Positions 11,663 through 22,243 of a stretch of 33,564 nt of DNA are shown piece by piece (the first letter of the stretch is position 1; each line of letters begins with the position of its first letter). The position numbers and the translations under genes are program-made. The stretch is from positions 1 through 33,564 of the forward strand of contig CAJPVJ010000185.1 in assembly GCA_905397405.1 (NCBI GenBank), given 5' to 3'. This stretch comes from Oppiella nova. Lineage: Eukaryota; Arthropoda; Arachnida; Sarcoptiformes; Oppiidae. The notes beneath the pieces are model-generated. The model was not told the origin of the DNA and ran no database searches. It saw only the letters and a list, made by a program, of their open reading frames with translations.

Positions 11663-13752
11663 CAGTCAATCATTTTTATGAAACTCTTGGCTACACCCGA
11701 ACCCCTCATATATACTGTATGTACTCGATATACAAGCCGTGCATTTCCAGGTACTTAAGGCATAAAATGATTATTTTTGTTGCTATTTTGTGTCCACACA
11801 TTATACATAGCAAAAAATTATGTGATGAATGCCACTCATCATCGGGTTCTCAATGCCTGTCCCCATAAGACAAGTGCACTCATATATCTGGCAGAGAGAG
11901 TGAGTTTGGGGGCAAAAAGCAACAAAAATCAAGTAAAGTTATATAAGAAAATGCAGCAAAAATACATAATCGCCAGTATATATCATGTATAATAGAGGCT
12001 CGCCTTCGGGTTAAATACGTATAAATACTTATATAATAAGCGATATGTATATGAATAGAGTCGGCATTTTTTGCTTTCTCTTTGAGGGCTTCTCTCCATC
12101 ACTGACTGAATTGAAGTATAAATAAAATAAAGACCAGATTATGTGAGAGCCAACAAAAAACCCGAGAGAGACCTAACTCTCTCTCTCTCTCTCTCTCTCG
12201 CATAAAAGGTAACGATTTTTTAGTTATATTTTGTTGTTTGAAAAGTACTTATAATATCAGTTGAGAATCACTTAATAAGTCTGACATGAAATGCAACACA
12301 GAATCGAGAGATCCCTATCCACTCTCGAGCCGTACATATTGTCTTACATTCCAAGAGTCGGCCTTTTAGTTAGCCATCTCTCTAATAAGAGGGGGCCGGT
12401 AGGCAGGCGTGGGGGCACTGATTGCACCGGCGCTCGCAATTAACTAGTTGTGAGGTATACGTGAAAAACCCTTTCTCTTTACGGATTATTATTATTATTT
12501 ATGTCTAATACACACACACAGCCATATATAATAGTATTATTCTCATGCCTTTCCCCTCACACCTGTCCCCTTCCCTATGCTATTCCCGAGTCTCTGTTTC
12601 GGTCCTTAATTTGTGTGAAACGCCATAAACTCGGAGCGAAATTACAGTCAGTTTTTGTTTTTTGGCAAAACGTTATTATCATTACATGTTAGGGTTAACC
12701 AGTTTTTCAATGCCTATTCGTAGCGTTTATTAATAACTTATGAAAAACCAGTGTTTAAGACGTCGGGGCTTAAGATACGATACGATTGTGAAGTCGTGCG
12801 GATGGTTAGGGGCTTCGACTGTACGGTAAATGAGTGGTGAGTATATGCAAGACAGAGAGCGCCGGCAGATATGTGTATGATATATAAGATATACACATGA
12901 AGTAAGTAGTGATGAGAGAAGCGTATCATCAGTGCTCTCATCGCCCAATATCTCAGCAAAAATGTATTTATATATACGTATAGTATATGTATAAGTAATA
13001 TATATGAATGGAAAGGGAGTCTCGAAAACATAGCTAAACACTCGACTCAAAACTCATGTCTCAAAGACTTCTTGAGTGTATGTTTTAAAACAGTCTGAGT
13101 TTTTGGTGAATGTCTTTCCACTCACTAATCACTACATATATTGATCGGCATTTGAGTCGTCAGTTAAAGAGATTTTTGTGCAAACATTATATAAATATAT
13201 CAATAAATCATTTCTCGAGAGAGAGCGAAACCCCATCCCTTTCCCAACCGCACATACAGTCGGAAAGGATTAGACTCTGTTTTTCGGGTCCACCAAAAAA
13301 GTTGGCTATAAATAGGAGATCCAATTTGCGAGAGGTTCGCACCAGTGAGGGGTCACATGGTTTATGTCAAGTGTGAGCCCCCTGTCCTCGTTATGCGGTG
13401 CACATCCCTGTCCTTTAAAGCACTGACAAGTTTTTCTCTCTCATTATAGTTGAGACCAGAAAAAGAAATTATTTACAGATTTTATTCAATTGATAATACA
13501 TTTAGTGGTGGAGACATAGAAAAGCATTAATTATTTGTATTTTTAGGGACCGATAGCTGTGTTGCGTTTTGAGGGCCACTTAAAAAATGTCTTAAACACA
13601 GAGTGACAGTAATTATCATTAGGTTCGGGGTCCTTATGTCGCGCACAGGCTTTTTATGCCAGAGCTCCAGCCCTCTCATCAATGTCTAACATGTAGTGTC
13701 AATAAAAATGTTTGCGATTTTGTGTACACTTTCTCTCTGTGTGTTCACATCA
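11661..13752. other. Non-coding stretch with CCTGTCC words
   Basis: Contains CCTGTCC at 11856-11862, 12562-12568, 13381-13387 and 13407-13413, a CT tract at 12178-12199, an ATT repeat at 12486-12499 and GCACCGGCGCTC at about 12424-12435. Overlapping minus-strand frames at 12730-13050 are rich in Tyr, Ile and Ser with no recognisable domain. I find no gene. Confidence 0.55.
12178..12199 (-). repeat. (CT)n microsatellite
   Basis: 22 bp of CT, preceded by a GAGAGAG run at about 12163-12170 that could form a small hairpin with it. Confidence 0.9.
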
Positions 13753-13781
13753 GGAGAGAGAGAGAGAGAGAGAGAGAGAGA
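13753..13781 (+). repeat. (GA)n microsatellite
   Basis: 29 bp of GA; a further GAGAGAAGATGA purine run follows. Confidence 0.95.
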
Positions 13782-14158
13782 ACTGAGAGAAGATGACTCC
13801 TAAAGAGCTTAATGTTTAAGTATTGGCACAAAAAAGTCAAAAAAATTTCTCTTGAAATGTAGTCATGAATCATGACTTCCAGTCCCTCACTCTCTATCTA
13901 CAAGTGATGTTTCGCTTAGGGTTTTAAGACATGAAAATATAAAAAATAATTGACTGCCTGTCCTCTGCCTATCGTCGTCGTGATGTGTCGTTGCAAATCA
14001 CACACACAGAGAGACAACAGGCGCTCCGGGAGGATAGCGAGGGTCCTATTATTTTATTTTATGTGTTTTAGTCTTTTTTCCTAAGAATAAGCTATAATGA
14101 CATTTGAAAGTCCAGTCTATCGCTGTATGTGACTAATGAAAAGGTACTTAAATATTGT

Positions 14159-14169
14159 GAGCACCGGGT
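14159..14169 (+). repeat. Dispersed motif variant GAGCACCGGGT
   Basis: Keeps the GAGCACCGG head but loses the TA end. Confidence 0.5.
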
Positions 14170-14413
14170 CTTACAGGACATACCTATTGACTTGACTTAA
14201 AATATGATCCTATTATTTGACACAAAACTATTTTTGCATACATTATGCGATTACCATTAAACGCAATGCAATTATATTGAATAACAAAATATCTCTACTC
14301 TTATGTAAGGTCTTTAAAAAAATGTCGTTAAGTATCAGATATTTGTCTCTCGTTTTGTTCTCGACTTTCTCTTAATGTCTTCACTCATTTGAATACTAAA
14401 TAAATTGCTATTT

Positions 14414-14438
14414 AGAGAGAGAGAGAGAGAGAGAGAGA
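14414..14438 (+). repeat. (GA)n microsatellite
   Basis: 25 bp of GA ending in CCAAAATG. Confidence 0.93.
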
Positions 14439-15033
14439 CCAAAATGTAATCATATTATCATTTGAAGGGAAGATATTTTATTTAATTCTCACATAAATTT
14501 TGTTGTGTTTTAAAGAGCTTTAAGATTTTGATTACAATCCCTAAGAAATAATACTACGATAGAGGGATGGGAGCAAAAAATTTCTTAAATAGTGATCACC
14601 ATATGATATAGAGATGGATAGGCCCTGGTGCTCAGCCAGACTCCCGGTTCCCTATCATTCTCTCATTAGTGTCATCGCAATCACTGACACTAAGAAATGC
14701 GAGATTTAATTATAAACGAAAAACATTTTGCTTGCATTTCGTGTACATTTAAATACGCGTATAATTATCATATATTTTATAAATTCATTTTTTTGAGTCA
14801 AAAATTGCCAAAAATCTGAGCGGAATTTCACTTTGAAATCACAGAAAATCCTCTGAAAGGAGATTAAAAGAAAAATATTGCAAAAAACAACAAAAACCAG
14901 AAGTTTGTGCAAAAGATATGGAGGAATAAAGTTTAGTGAATGATATGAATCGTATAAGTAATATATAAAATGGTATTACATGTCATTTGTTTAATCAAAA
15001 TTAATACTTAAGGGGCATAAAAAAGTTTGGCGA

Positions 15034-15061
<28 letters not shown>
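15034..15061 (-). repeat. (CT)n microsatellite
   Basis: 28 bp of CT, followed by CACTGAGAAACTC. Confidence 0.95.
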
Positions 15062-15065
<4 letters not shown>

Positions 15066-15854
15066 AGAAACTCAATGTTTAATTCAATAGCTTTTTCTCT
15101 CTCATCTCTTCTACTTATAACCAAAACTTATTTTTTTATTAGTGTATAAATGAGCGCAAAAACTGGTTTTAACTGATATTAAACATTAGTATAAAAGTAT
15201 TTTTTCACTCATTTAATAGAAATTTCTATCCATTTATAAAGTGGAAATAAAATTATTATTTAATATATTACGTATAAAAACACTGACGAGATATTTGATA
15301 ATCAATTTTGATAACAATATATCACATGAACTGCTATTTAATTGATTGAATGAGAAGTAAATTAAATTCATGTATAAATTTTCTATTATTATAATTCATT
15401 TAAATAAGCATTTTATTGATTTTAATCTATAATTTTATTCGTGTAATTAAAAGTTTGCTACAAATAAACTCAATAATAATATCGATAGCACAATACGACA
15501 GGACATTTACCTCGTAGAAAATGGTAACACAAATAAAAATCATAAAACAATTTATTTTCGGTATTTACTTAATGGAAATCTGCTTTCATATCATTTTATT
15601 TGATATAATATTATTCTTACGGCAATAAACACACAATAAAAAGTGCACAACAAATGAGTTTTATACCATAAAAATATATATCACATAATGAGCACAAAAA
15701 TGGATTTTTAGATTTCATTCATACATTTCTCACACATATTATTGTTATTTAATTTGAGAGTTTTTGATACACAAAAAACGGGGAACGGGCGGTTAAGCCC
15801 TTTCGTAACTATACCTTATTTTACACTCAATAATTAGCGGCTCATACCACTCAT

Positions 15855-15865
15855 CAGCACCGGTA
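15855..15865 (+). repeat. Dispersed motif variant CAGCACCGGTA
   Basis: First base changed; followed by TGACAG. Confidence 0.6.
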
Positions 15866-16117
15866 TGACAGCGACAAATGGCTTAAGGATCTGTGTGTGT
15901 GTCTGCCCTTTCATTTCTGTCATTATATGGTGTGTCTGTGTATTAATACTCAAAATTCCCAGAATATGATTGTGTGTATAAAAAAGTATATTATATTCTG
16001 TACTCCAATCTCGTTATGAAATGACCTCTCCTTCCACTCCCTCCTAATGATGACAATAACTTCAATACAATATATGTTTTTTATATATCCATATGTCTAT
16101 GACTTATACCTCACAAG

Positions 16118-16133
16118 TCTCTCTCTCTCTCTC
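16118..16133 (-). repeat. Short (CT)n microsatellite
   Basis: 16 bp of CT. Confidence 0.85.
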
Positions 16134-16835
16134 GTATCGAAACACTTTTTGCTCTTTTCATTGCTTTCATTCGCAATCTTTTGAATTATAATCATTTGAT
16201 TCACGCAATTGTATAGCAAGTCATGAGTGGAAGAGATTTCTCTTTTATTATTATTTTTCTTATTTTACTTATTATTTGAGAAAAAATAAATATTTTTCTA
16301 TTTCATTATTTTAATGCACTCACTATAGTACTCGTATATATATATAATTTTTAAAAATGTCTGTATATTTCGGCATCAATTGTAGAGTAATTTTTCTTAT
16401 TATCATTCGTTAGGATTATTATTATTACTTAACTCTTAAGGGAAGAGTTATTTCACATAATTATCATAAAAAGTCAGACAAATAGTTGCGATAAGAGATG
16501 GAGAAGAGAGAAGTCATTAATATTTTGGTTGCATTTCAAATGCTTAAAGTTTTTTGGTTTTGTTTGTTATTTTTGTTTTAATTTGCTGTTCAACAGGTAT
16601 TTGAATATATCTTAATATAATTAAATCCTTGTGTTATTTGAATTCACCAGTGTATTTCGATGCACTGATAAGTCTCCTTAAAGCGTAAAATACAGTGAAT
16701 TTTGTTTTACTTTAAAATTATTATTTTCTTATTTGTCTCAAGTTTTCATAAGTAATAGAAAATTATTATAATTTTTATTTCAAGAGAAATATTTTTGATT
16801 TTTTGTTATTTATTTTTATCTCTCATTACCTGACC

Positions 16836-16840
<5 letters not shown>

Positions 16841-16870
<30 letters not shown>
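16841..16870 (+). repeat. (GA)n microsatellite
   Basis: 30 bp of GA within A+T-rich DNA. Confidence 0.95.
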
Positions 16871-16873
<3 letters not shown>

Positions 16874-18506
16874 TCAGAAACATCTTAACTAATGGATTGC
16901 ATTTTAAATATCACTTTAATATACATGTATTAATCAGTTTGGCATCAAATTAATGCTTATTATTTCGTAAGCATTTAGAAATGTATTTATTTTTTGTTTG
17001 CATCAAAAAGTATTTGGCTTTTTATTACCTTATTTTTTATTACACATTGTGCAGTCTATACCTGGAAATGAGTTTACTGTACGCTAATGAGTATAATGGT
17101 ATATAATTTTGTGTGATATTTATGATTTTATTACTAACAAAACTTTTTTAACAGACAATTCACTATTATAAACATACTTTAATATATTGTATATGAATTT
17201 CAAATTCAAAAAGTAATGAAATTTTAATAACTTTTTTTTTGATAAACGTATGAATTTTACCCGCAGTTTATGACAAAAAAATAAAACACAAAACCAAAGC
17301 AATAATAATAAAATAATTTATGAAAAATGAGTTATAATTTTAATTAAAATTTTGAAGGAAAACTATATGTAATAATATTTTAATAAAAAACCAAATAATA
17401 TAAATAAAATTGAAATCCTTTTCCATGAGACAAACGTCTCAAAGAGTTTCGGTCGTAAAAAAGTAGTGAAAATCCCAAATACTAGTGAATAATAACAGAG
17501 AAAATGTAAATTAAAAACTCATTATGTATTCCGCAAACAATGCGATGAAAAGGTAAATATGAGTTTTGTGTGGAAAGGCATACAAATTTATGGTGTCTTT
17601 CCCTCCAGATTTTAATAGCCGTACCATTGCGATGATGGCGAGCAATGAGGGGAATGGTATCGTCATTAGTATTGGAAACCAATATATTTATGGTATGGTA
17701 TGTCAGGTATTATATTATACAGCACTTCTCACACACACGAAGCAATACTATTTATATTATACCTCCAATAAAATCAGCCATTCCCTCACTACTATTCCCA
17801 TTCATTGTGCAAATGATTTATATATATAAATATTTTCCTCTAATTTTAACCGATGAGAGAGCAATAAAATCTTTGAAAGGAATATATAATTGTAATAAGT
17901 TTTGTGTGGAAATACATGTGAGAGGCCAGGGAGGTATCACTTGATATTGTGAAAAGGCTAATCATTTGCAAACCACAACACATATCAGTTTGTGTATTAA
18001 AAGGCAAAAAATAGATTTTCCCATTATTTGCCACAAATTGATTGATTATTTTGACGACAAATCCACTTAAGAAAAAATATATACAATGTTTAAAAACTCA
18101 TTTTTTGTATACCTTATAAGATTGGTTATGGTAGGGGCACCGGTAGGGCAAAACACTTTTTTATGAGTGACTGATTAGGGTTTGGTCTAAATATTCCGCA
18201 TGTAATCATAAATATATTAAACACTCGTGTATTACATATTATGTTTAATACAATAAACAATTGGTTATATTTATTGTTTGCAATTTTTTGTTACAATATT
18301 ATTATATTGGCGAGAAATGTAATGTGCAAAACGTTTCGGTGTTTAAAAAATACATTCACAGCATGTATTTGAAGGGATAAGAGTTTTTTGAAACCTTTTT
18401 GTTTTATGTACTCAAACATCAGTTCAAACGTCATTTGAATCAATAGATGTATTAGACATCAGTGGATATGCAGTCAGTCCTTACTTTTTCTACCTGTCCA
18501 TCGACT
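16871..18506. other. Non-coding stretch
   Basis: Very A+T-rich to about 17520. A motif-bearing piece then follows with GGGAATGGTA (17650-17659), TATGGTATGG (17689-17698) and CCATTCCC (17779-17786), and GGGCACCGGTA lies at 18135-18145. CCTGTCC is at 18493-18499. Overlapping frames of 87-99 codons at 17566-17944 have no recognisable content. Confidence 0.55.
18135..18145 (+). repeat. Dispersed motif variant GGGCACCGGTA
   Basis: Followed by GGG, giving the full TAGGG end. Confidence 0.65.
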
Positions 18507-18534
18507 TCTCTCTCTCTCTCATTCTCTCTCTCTC
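18507..18534 (-). repeat. Interrupted (CT)n microsatellite at the outer edge of inverted repeat 2
   Basis: Two CT runs separated by CATT. The inverted-repeat homology begins inside the second run. Confidence 0.9.
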
Positions 18535-18641
18535 ACTGATTCTCTCTTTCATCTCATTTTTATGATAAAAATATTTAAACATTTAAAGTACTCTTTAAAG
18601 AGTATAATAATTATCGGGTTTGGTTGTAGTGATAGAGAGTA
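18530..18641 (+). repeat. Inverted repeat 2, left arm
   Basis: 112 bp whose reverse complement is identical, base for base, to 19431-19542. The arm contains a nested 16-bp perfect palindrome, TACTCTTTAAAGAGTA, at 18589-18604. A read-through transcript would form a perfect 112-bp stem with a 789-base loop. Confidence 0.95.
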
Positions 18642-18921
18642 ATCTTATACCATATATAAGGCCCACAAAAACCATTTTCGGTTTATGTCATACATTCCCA
18701 GACCCAACACTATAACAAACCTATGTTTATATTAACCCCTCTTTCATTTGAATAAATCATTTGCCTATTTATACAAAGACTCCCAAACTCTCCCCTCTTA
18801 AAAGTGTACGTCCTTTGTGAGTGGACCCCTAATAAAAATACATTAAAGCTTAGTTCTTAAGAGCAATAAAAACGTGAAAACAAACGTTTGATATAATACT
18901 GCATTCGTCTCTTAGCATTAG

Positions 18922-18984
18922 CTCTCTCTCTCTCTCTCTCTCTCTCATTCTCTCTCTCTCTCTCTCATTCTCTCTCTCTCTCTC
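18922..18984 (-). repeat. Compound (CT)n microsatellite
   Basis: 63 bp of CT in three blocks separated by CATT interruptions, the same interruption seen in the tract at 18507-18534. Confidence 0.95.
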
Positions 18985-19078
18985 GCATAGTGAGTGTGCT
19001 ATTGTTTTTTGTGGCACCGGGGTGTGTGGGTGGTATTCCCGTTCTAGTATTATTATTTTATGTAGTATAGGGGCACAG

Positions 19079-19095
19079 GTTGTTGTTGTTGTTGT
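19079..19095 (+). repeat. (GTT)n microsatellite
   Basis: Five GTT units followed by GTGATG. Confidence 0.85.
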
Positions 19096-19416
19096 GATGT
19101 CTGCACTATATATTTCTCCATCATTTCAATCACAATAGAGTGAAAGGCATTGGGATAGTGAGTACTGGTGAGGGGAATGGGATGAGTGAGGGGAACGTCA
19201 GCCGATGATATGTGACTTGATTTGTGAGAGAAAAATAGAGGCGATGTATGTTTGAGAGTTGAGAAAAAAGTTTTTGCAAATGTGTTGTAAGAAAAGTTTG
19301 CTCTTTAAACAAATAATGGCACAAAAAATTGTTACAAACGAGGGCTCAGGTATGTGTGGGCGTTGTGAACACTGGACTCATGTACCATACCTCAGATGGT
19401 GGGCTTCTGGGAGGGA

Positions 19417-19427
19417 TACCAGTGCTC
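19417..19427 (-). repeat. Dispersed motif, exact TACCAGTGCTC
   Basis: Three bases from the inner edge of the right arm of inverted repeat 2. Confidence 0.8.
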
Positions 19428-19430
19428 TCA

Positions 19431-19542
19431 TACTCTCTATCACTACAACCAAACCCGATAATTATTATACTCTTTAAAGAGTACTTTAAATGTTTAAATA
19501 TTTTTATCATAAAAATGAGATGAAAGAGAGAATCAGTGAGAG
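19431..19542 (-). repeat. Inverted repeat 2, right arm
   Basis: Perfect inverted copy of 18530-18641. Beyond it, the sequence changes to a G-run purine tract (AGGGGGAGGGGGAGAGAGA), so homology ends in purine-rich low-complexity DNA. Confidence 0.95.
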
Positions 19543-19730
19543 GGGGAGGGGGAGAGAGACTAATGCCATATCATATGTTTCGTATGTTTTTTGCAGTAAT
19601 AATGTTATAAAAAGCCGTGAAAGATTTGCAGCGAAAAAAATTATTATCGATTTCTGTTTAGCAAATAGTCGTGAATTTTTCAAAACCATTGAAAAAATGA
19701 GAAATATTTCGCAAAGAGATATGTATTTCG

Positions 19731-19765
<35 letters not shown>

Positions 19766-20283
19766 AATTTCATTACCATTTATTATATTTACTTTGTTTG
19801 AAACAAATTGCATGGCCATTGCCGCAGACATAATACTTATGTCATTACGGTGTATACTATCAGTTAAGACACAAACTACATTACTCGACTCCCATTCCCA
19901 TTCAAATACACACACATATACACTCATACATCCTATTCCCCTACTTAAGGACGATTTTTATAAAATTGTAAATATAGCTCGAAAATGAGATCTCAAGGCA
20001 TATAAATAGACATCTCCTTGACTCTAACCAGGGTTCAAGTGGCCATTAATGAAGGGTCGGGACGTTTATCATCCCTGGAAATGAGGATAAGGAGGAGTGA
20101 GAGTAACTATATGTGAGGGCACTGTATGTTTGGCTAACATTAGGCCCTAAATTACAAACTTGGGGCTCGAACTCACATAATATACTCAACCCGTGTATTG
20201 TAATCATTCAAAAGAAAGTTATTTTTCGAGAAAAAACATTATTTTTACTTTCAATTTGAATAAAGGCTATCATATGTAGAAAT

Positions 20284-20284
<1 letters not shown>
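19543..20284. other. Non-coding stretch between inverted repeats 2 and 3
   Basis: Contains a GA tract (19734-19761) and CCATTCCC (19892-19899). The piece at 20020-20180 is somewhat G+C-richer, and on its minus strand GAGTTCGAGCCCC weakly resembles a tRNA B box. No acceptable tRNA fold could be built around it. Confidence 0.5.
19734..19761 (+). repeat. (GA)n microsatellite
   Basis: 28 bp of GA between TCGTTT and AATAAATTT. Confidence 0.95.
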
Positions 20285-20317
<33 letters not shown>

Positions 20318-20418
20318 AAATAGGCTTAAAGAGAGCGAGTTATAAGTGGTTATGTATGGCCTGAAGCCATTTCCCTACTCACTGGCCGGCCATTTGATTC
20401 AACAGATAATAACTATGG
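20285..20418 (+). repeat. Inverted repeat 3, left arm
   Basis: A 30-bp CT tract (20286-20315) followed by about 103 bp of unique DNA. The reverse complement matches 21047-21172 with only a difference in CT/GA length. It includes the palindrome TGGCCGGCCA (20382-20391) and a small ATGGC/GCCAT hairpin. Confidence 0.94.
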
Positions 20419-20743
20419 AAAAGTTGGATAAGAAATTTCAGTAAACTTTTTATTTTTTATTTTTTCCTCTAAAAATGTTTTCACTAATTTTTATGCTAAG
20501 AGAGAAATAGAGGTTATTATCATTACATGTAATAAGTATTCTTAGGAAAAGGGAATTAAATAAAGTTTGTTTCGTTGAGACAAATATAATTCAAAGTGCT
20601 TTCACTTTCTGTGTCTGTATTTGAGACGTAATGTTATGTTAACACACATTACAGCACATCATATCATGAGTGGTTTAATAGATTTTAAAGCCTCTAATTT
20701 AGATAAATTGTTGAATGATATACACTGACAGTCAGTGAGACAT
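20419..20743. other. Unique spacer segment within the rearranged block
   Basis: A+T-rich, no gene. It separates the left arm of inverted repeat 3 from the first copy of the 302-bp direct repeat. Confidence 0.55.
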
Positions 20744-21045
20744 AGAGAGAGAAAGAAAAGCAAATAATTATGAAAATACAGAATAACTTAAAACAAAAGT
20801 TTAATAATTTCAAAATAAATACTAAGAATTCTTGAATGAAAAACTCATATTTTTTTGTTAAATATTTTATATTTGTTTAGACATAACATGTGTTCATACA
20901 TAGGAATTGAGTGAATAAATGAAAAAATTTAATTGTATTGTATATTTTTTATGGACCTTTTGTGCGCGAATACATAATGGGATAAAAACAATATCTTAAA
21001 TCCCATCGTATTTTGCATACAATATTGTGTGTTGTTTTCAATTTA
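20744..21045 (+). repeat. 302-bp direct repeat, copy 1
   Basis: Matches 21165-21466 at an offset of 421 bp. The only substitutions I found are ACTAAGAATTC versus ACTGAGAATTC and GAATAAATG versus GAATATATG, so identity is about 99%. It starts in a short GA run (AGAGAGAGAAAG) and ends at CAATTTA. No coding content. Confidence 0.95.
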
Positions 21046-21046
21046 A

Positions 21047-21172
21047 CCATAGTTATTATCTGTTGAATCAAATGGCCGGCCAGTGAGTAGGGAAATGGCT
21101 TCAGGCCATACATAACCACTTATAACTCGCTCTCTTTAAGCCTATTTCTGAGAGAGAGAGAGAGAGAGAGAG
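21047..21172 (-). repeat. Inverted repeat 3, right arm, between two direct-repeat copies
   Basis: Inverted copy of 20285-20418 ending in a GA tract (21150-21171). It begins one base after direct-repeat copy 1 ends, and its GA tract runs into the GA start of copy 2. Confidence 0.94.
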
Positions 21173-21466
21173 AAAGAAAAGCAAATAATTATGAAAATAC
21201 AGAATAACTTAAAACAAAAGTTTAATAATTTCAAAATAAATACTGAGAATTCTTGAATGAAAAACTCATATTTTTTTGTTAAATATTTTATATTTGTTTA
21301 GACATAACATGTGTTCATACATAGGAATTGAGTGAATATATGAAAAAATTTAATTGTATTGTATATTTTTTATGGACCTTTTGTGCGCGAATACATAATG
21401 GGATAAAAACAATATCTTAAATCCCATCGTATTTTGCATACAATATTGTGTGTTGTTTTCAATTTA
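21165..21466 (+). repeat. 302-bp direct repeat, copy 2
   Basis: Second copy of 20744-21045. After CAATTTA the sequence continues as CAATTTATATACTCG, whereas copy 1 jumps to the inverted arm. Copy 2 may therefore be the ancestral junction on its right side. Confidence 0.95.
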
Positions 21467-21598
21467 CAATTTATATACTCGCGATATATAAATAATATAA
21501 TACGCTATTGTTTTGCCGGTGTTTGTGTGCATTAAGTCTGGGCTCAAAAAATCAATTTTATATGCGCTTAAAATTTATTAGATTTTCTAGTGTTGTGT

Positions 21599-21614
21599 AA
21601 GAGATATATCTCTT
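21599..21614. repeat. 16-bp perfect palindrome
   Basis: AAGAGATATATCTCTT is self-complementary throughout. Confidence 0.6.
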
Positions 21615-21838
21615 TAAGACACCAGTAGTTTATGTTTGCCTATGGCTTTGTTTTGTTAGCTACCTGTGCCTACCTTTATGGGTTATACAGTATACAGTTC
21701 AAAATAAGATAAATTTGTTTTTTGTCTAATATTACACAACAATAAATAAATATATACTCAATATATTGCTCGCAAAACCTAAACGTCTTCCGCAAACCCA
21801 TAACCAAAATGCATATAAAACTCATCGGTTTTCTACTC

Positions 21839-21858
21839 CCTGTGCTTAAACGCACAGG
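21839..21858. repeat. Stem-loop built from CCTGTGC/GCACAGG
   Basis: CCTGTGC, loop TTAAAC, GCACAGG: a 7-bp perfect stem. The stem sequence is the same CTGTGC core as the TACCTGTGCTC motif variant. Confidence 0.55.
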
Positions 21859-22214
21859 TATTTCGCGAAAACCAAACTCATAGACAGGAATATATTAACT
21901 TAAAAAACTAACAACATGTACACAATAAAAACATTAATTTTTACGCTTAAAAAATGCACTTATTTTCGGTACAGAAAATATTCATTACTATATATATGTA
22001 TTGAATATCTATTGTATAATAAGTTTAAATCTATTTCATTCACTCATTTCCAAAACATAGCCCATAATTGAGGTGAACGTACGGATAGTTTTTAAGCTTC
22101 AAAGCATCCAAATAAATAAAACTGCAATTTCTCTCTCGCTGTACCTATTATTTACAATATATGGAGACAAAAAATATAATAAAAATAAACTTTTTTCTCT
22201 CGTCTAAACTACTC

Positions 22215-22225
22215 TACCTGTGCTC
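22215..22225 (-). repeat. Dispersed motif variant TACCTGTGCTC
   Basis: Overlaps the CCTGTGC/GCACAGG stem-loop. Confidence 0.55.
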
Positions 22226-22243
22226 GCACAGGCATTACATGCC
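22217..22243. repeat. Two abutting stem-loops
   Basis: CCTGTGC-TC-GCACAGG at 22217-22232 overlaps GGCAT-TAC-ATGCC at 22231-22243. The first overlaps a TACCTGTGCTC motif. Confidence 0.55.

Larger units (their letters stand above)
13782..15033. other. Non-coding stretch
   Basis: Holds CCTGTCC at 13957-13963, GAGCACCGGGT at 14159-14169, a GA tract at 14414-14438 and CCCTGGTGCTC near 14622. No gene seen. Confidence 0.55.
15062..16840. other. Non-coding, very A+T-rich
   Basis: Plain A+T-rich DNA from 15100 to 15780, then a G+C-richer piece at 15780-15920 with CAGCACCGGTA (15855-15865). A short CT tract lies at 16118-16133, followed by A+T-rich DNA. Nothing gene-like. Confidence 0.55.
18642..19430. 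other. Spacer of inverted repeat 2
   Basis: 789 bp with no gene. It holds a 63-bp interrupted CT tract (18922-18984), a GTT repeat (19079-19095) and GGGAATGG (19173-19180). An exact TACCAGTGCTC (19417-19427) lies three bases before the right arm. Confidence 0.6.

Noticed and set aside
12485-12500. (ATT)n, (AAAT)n and (ACTC)n short repeats as candidate CRISPR or satellite units
   Set aside because: They are ordinary short microsatellites with no spacer-repeat structure; no CRISPR-like array occurs in the window.
20155-20185. Possible tRNA B box on the minus strand (GAGTTCGAGCCCC)
   Set aside because: The T-arm stem has mismatches, and no acceptor or anticodon arms can be paired around it.
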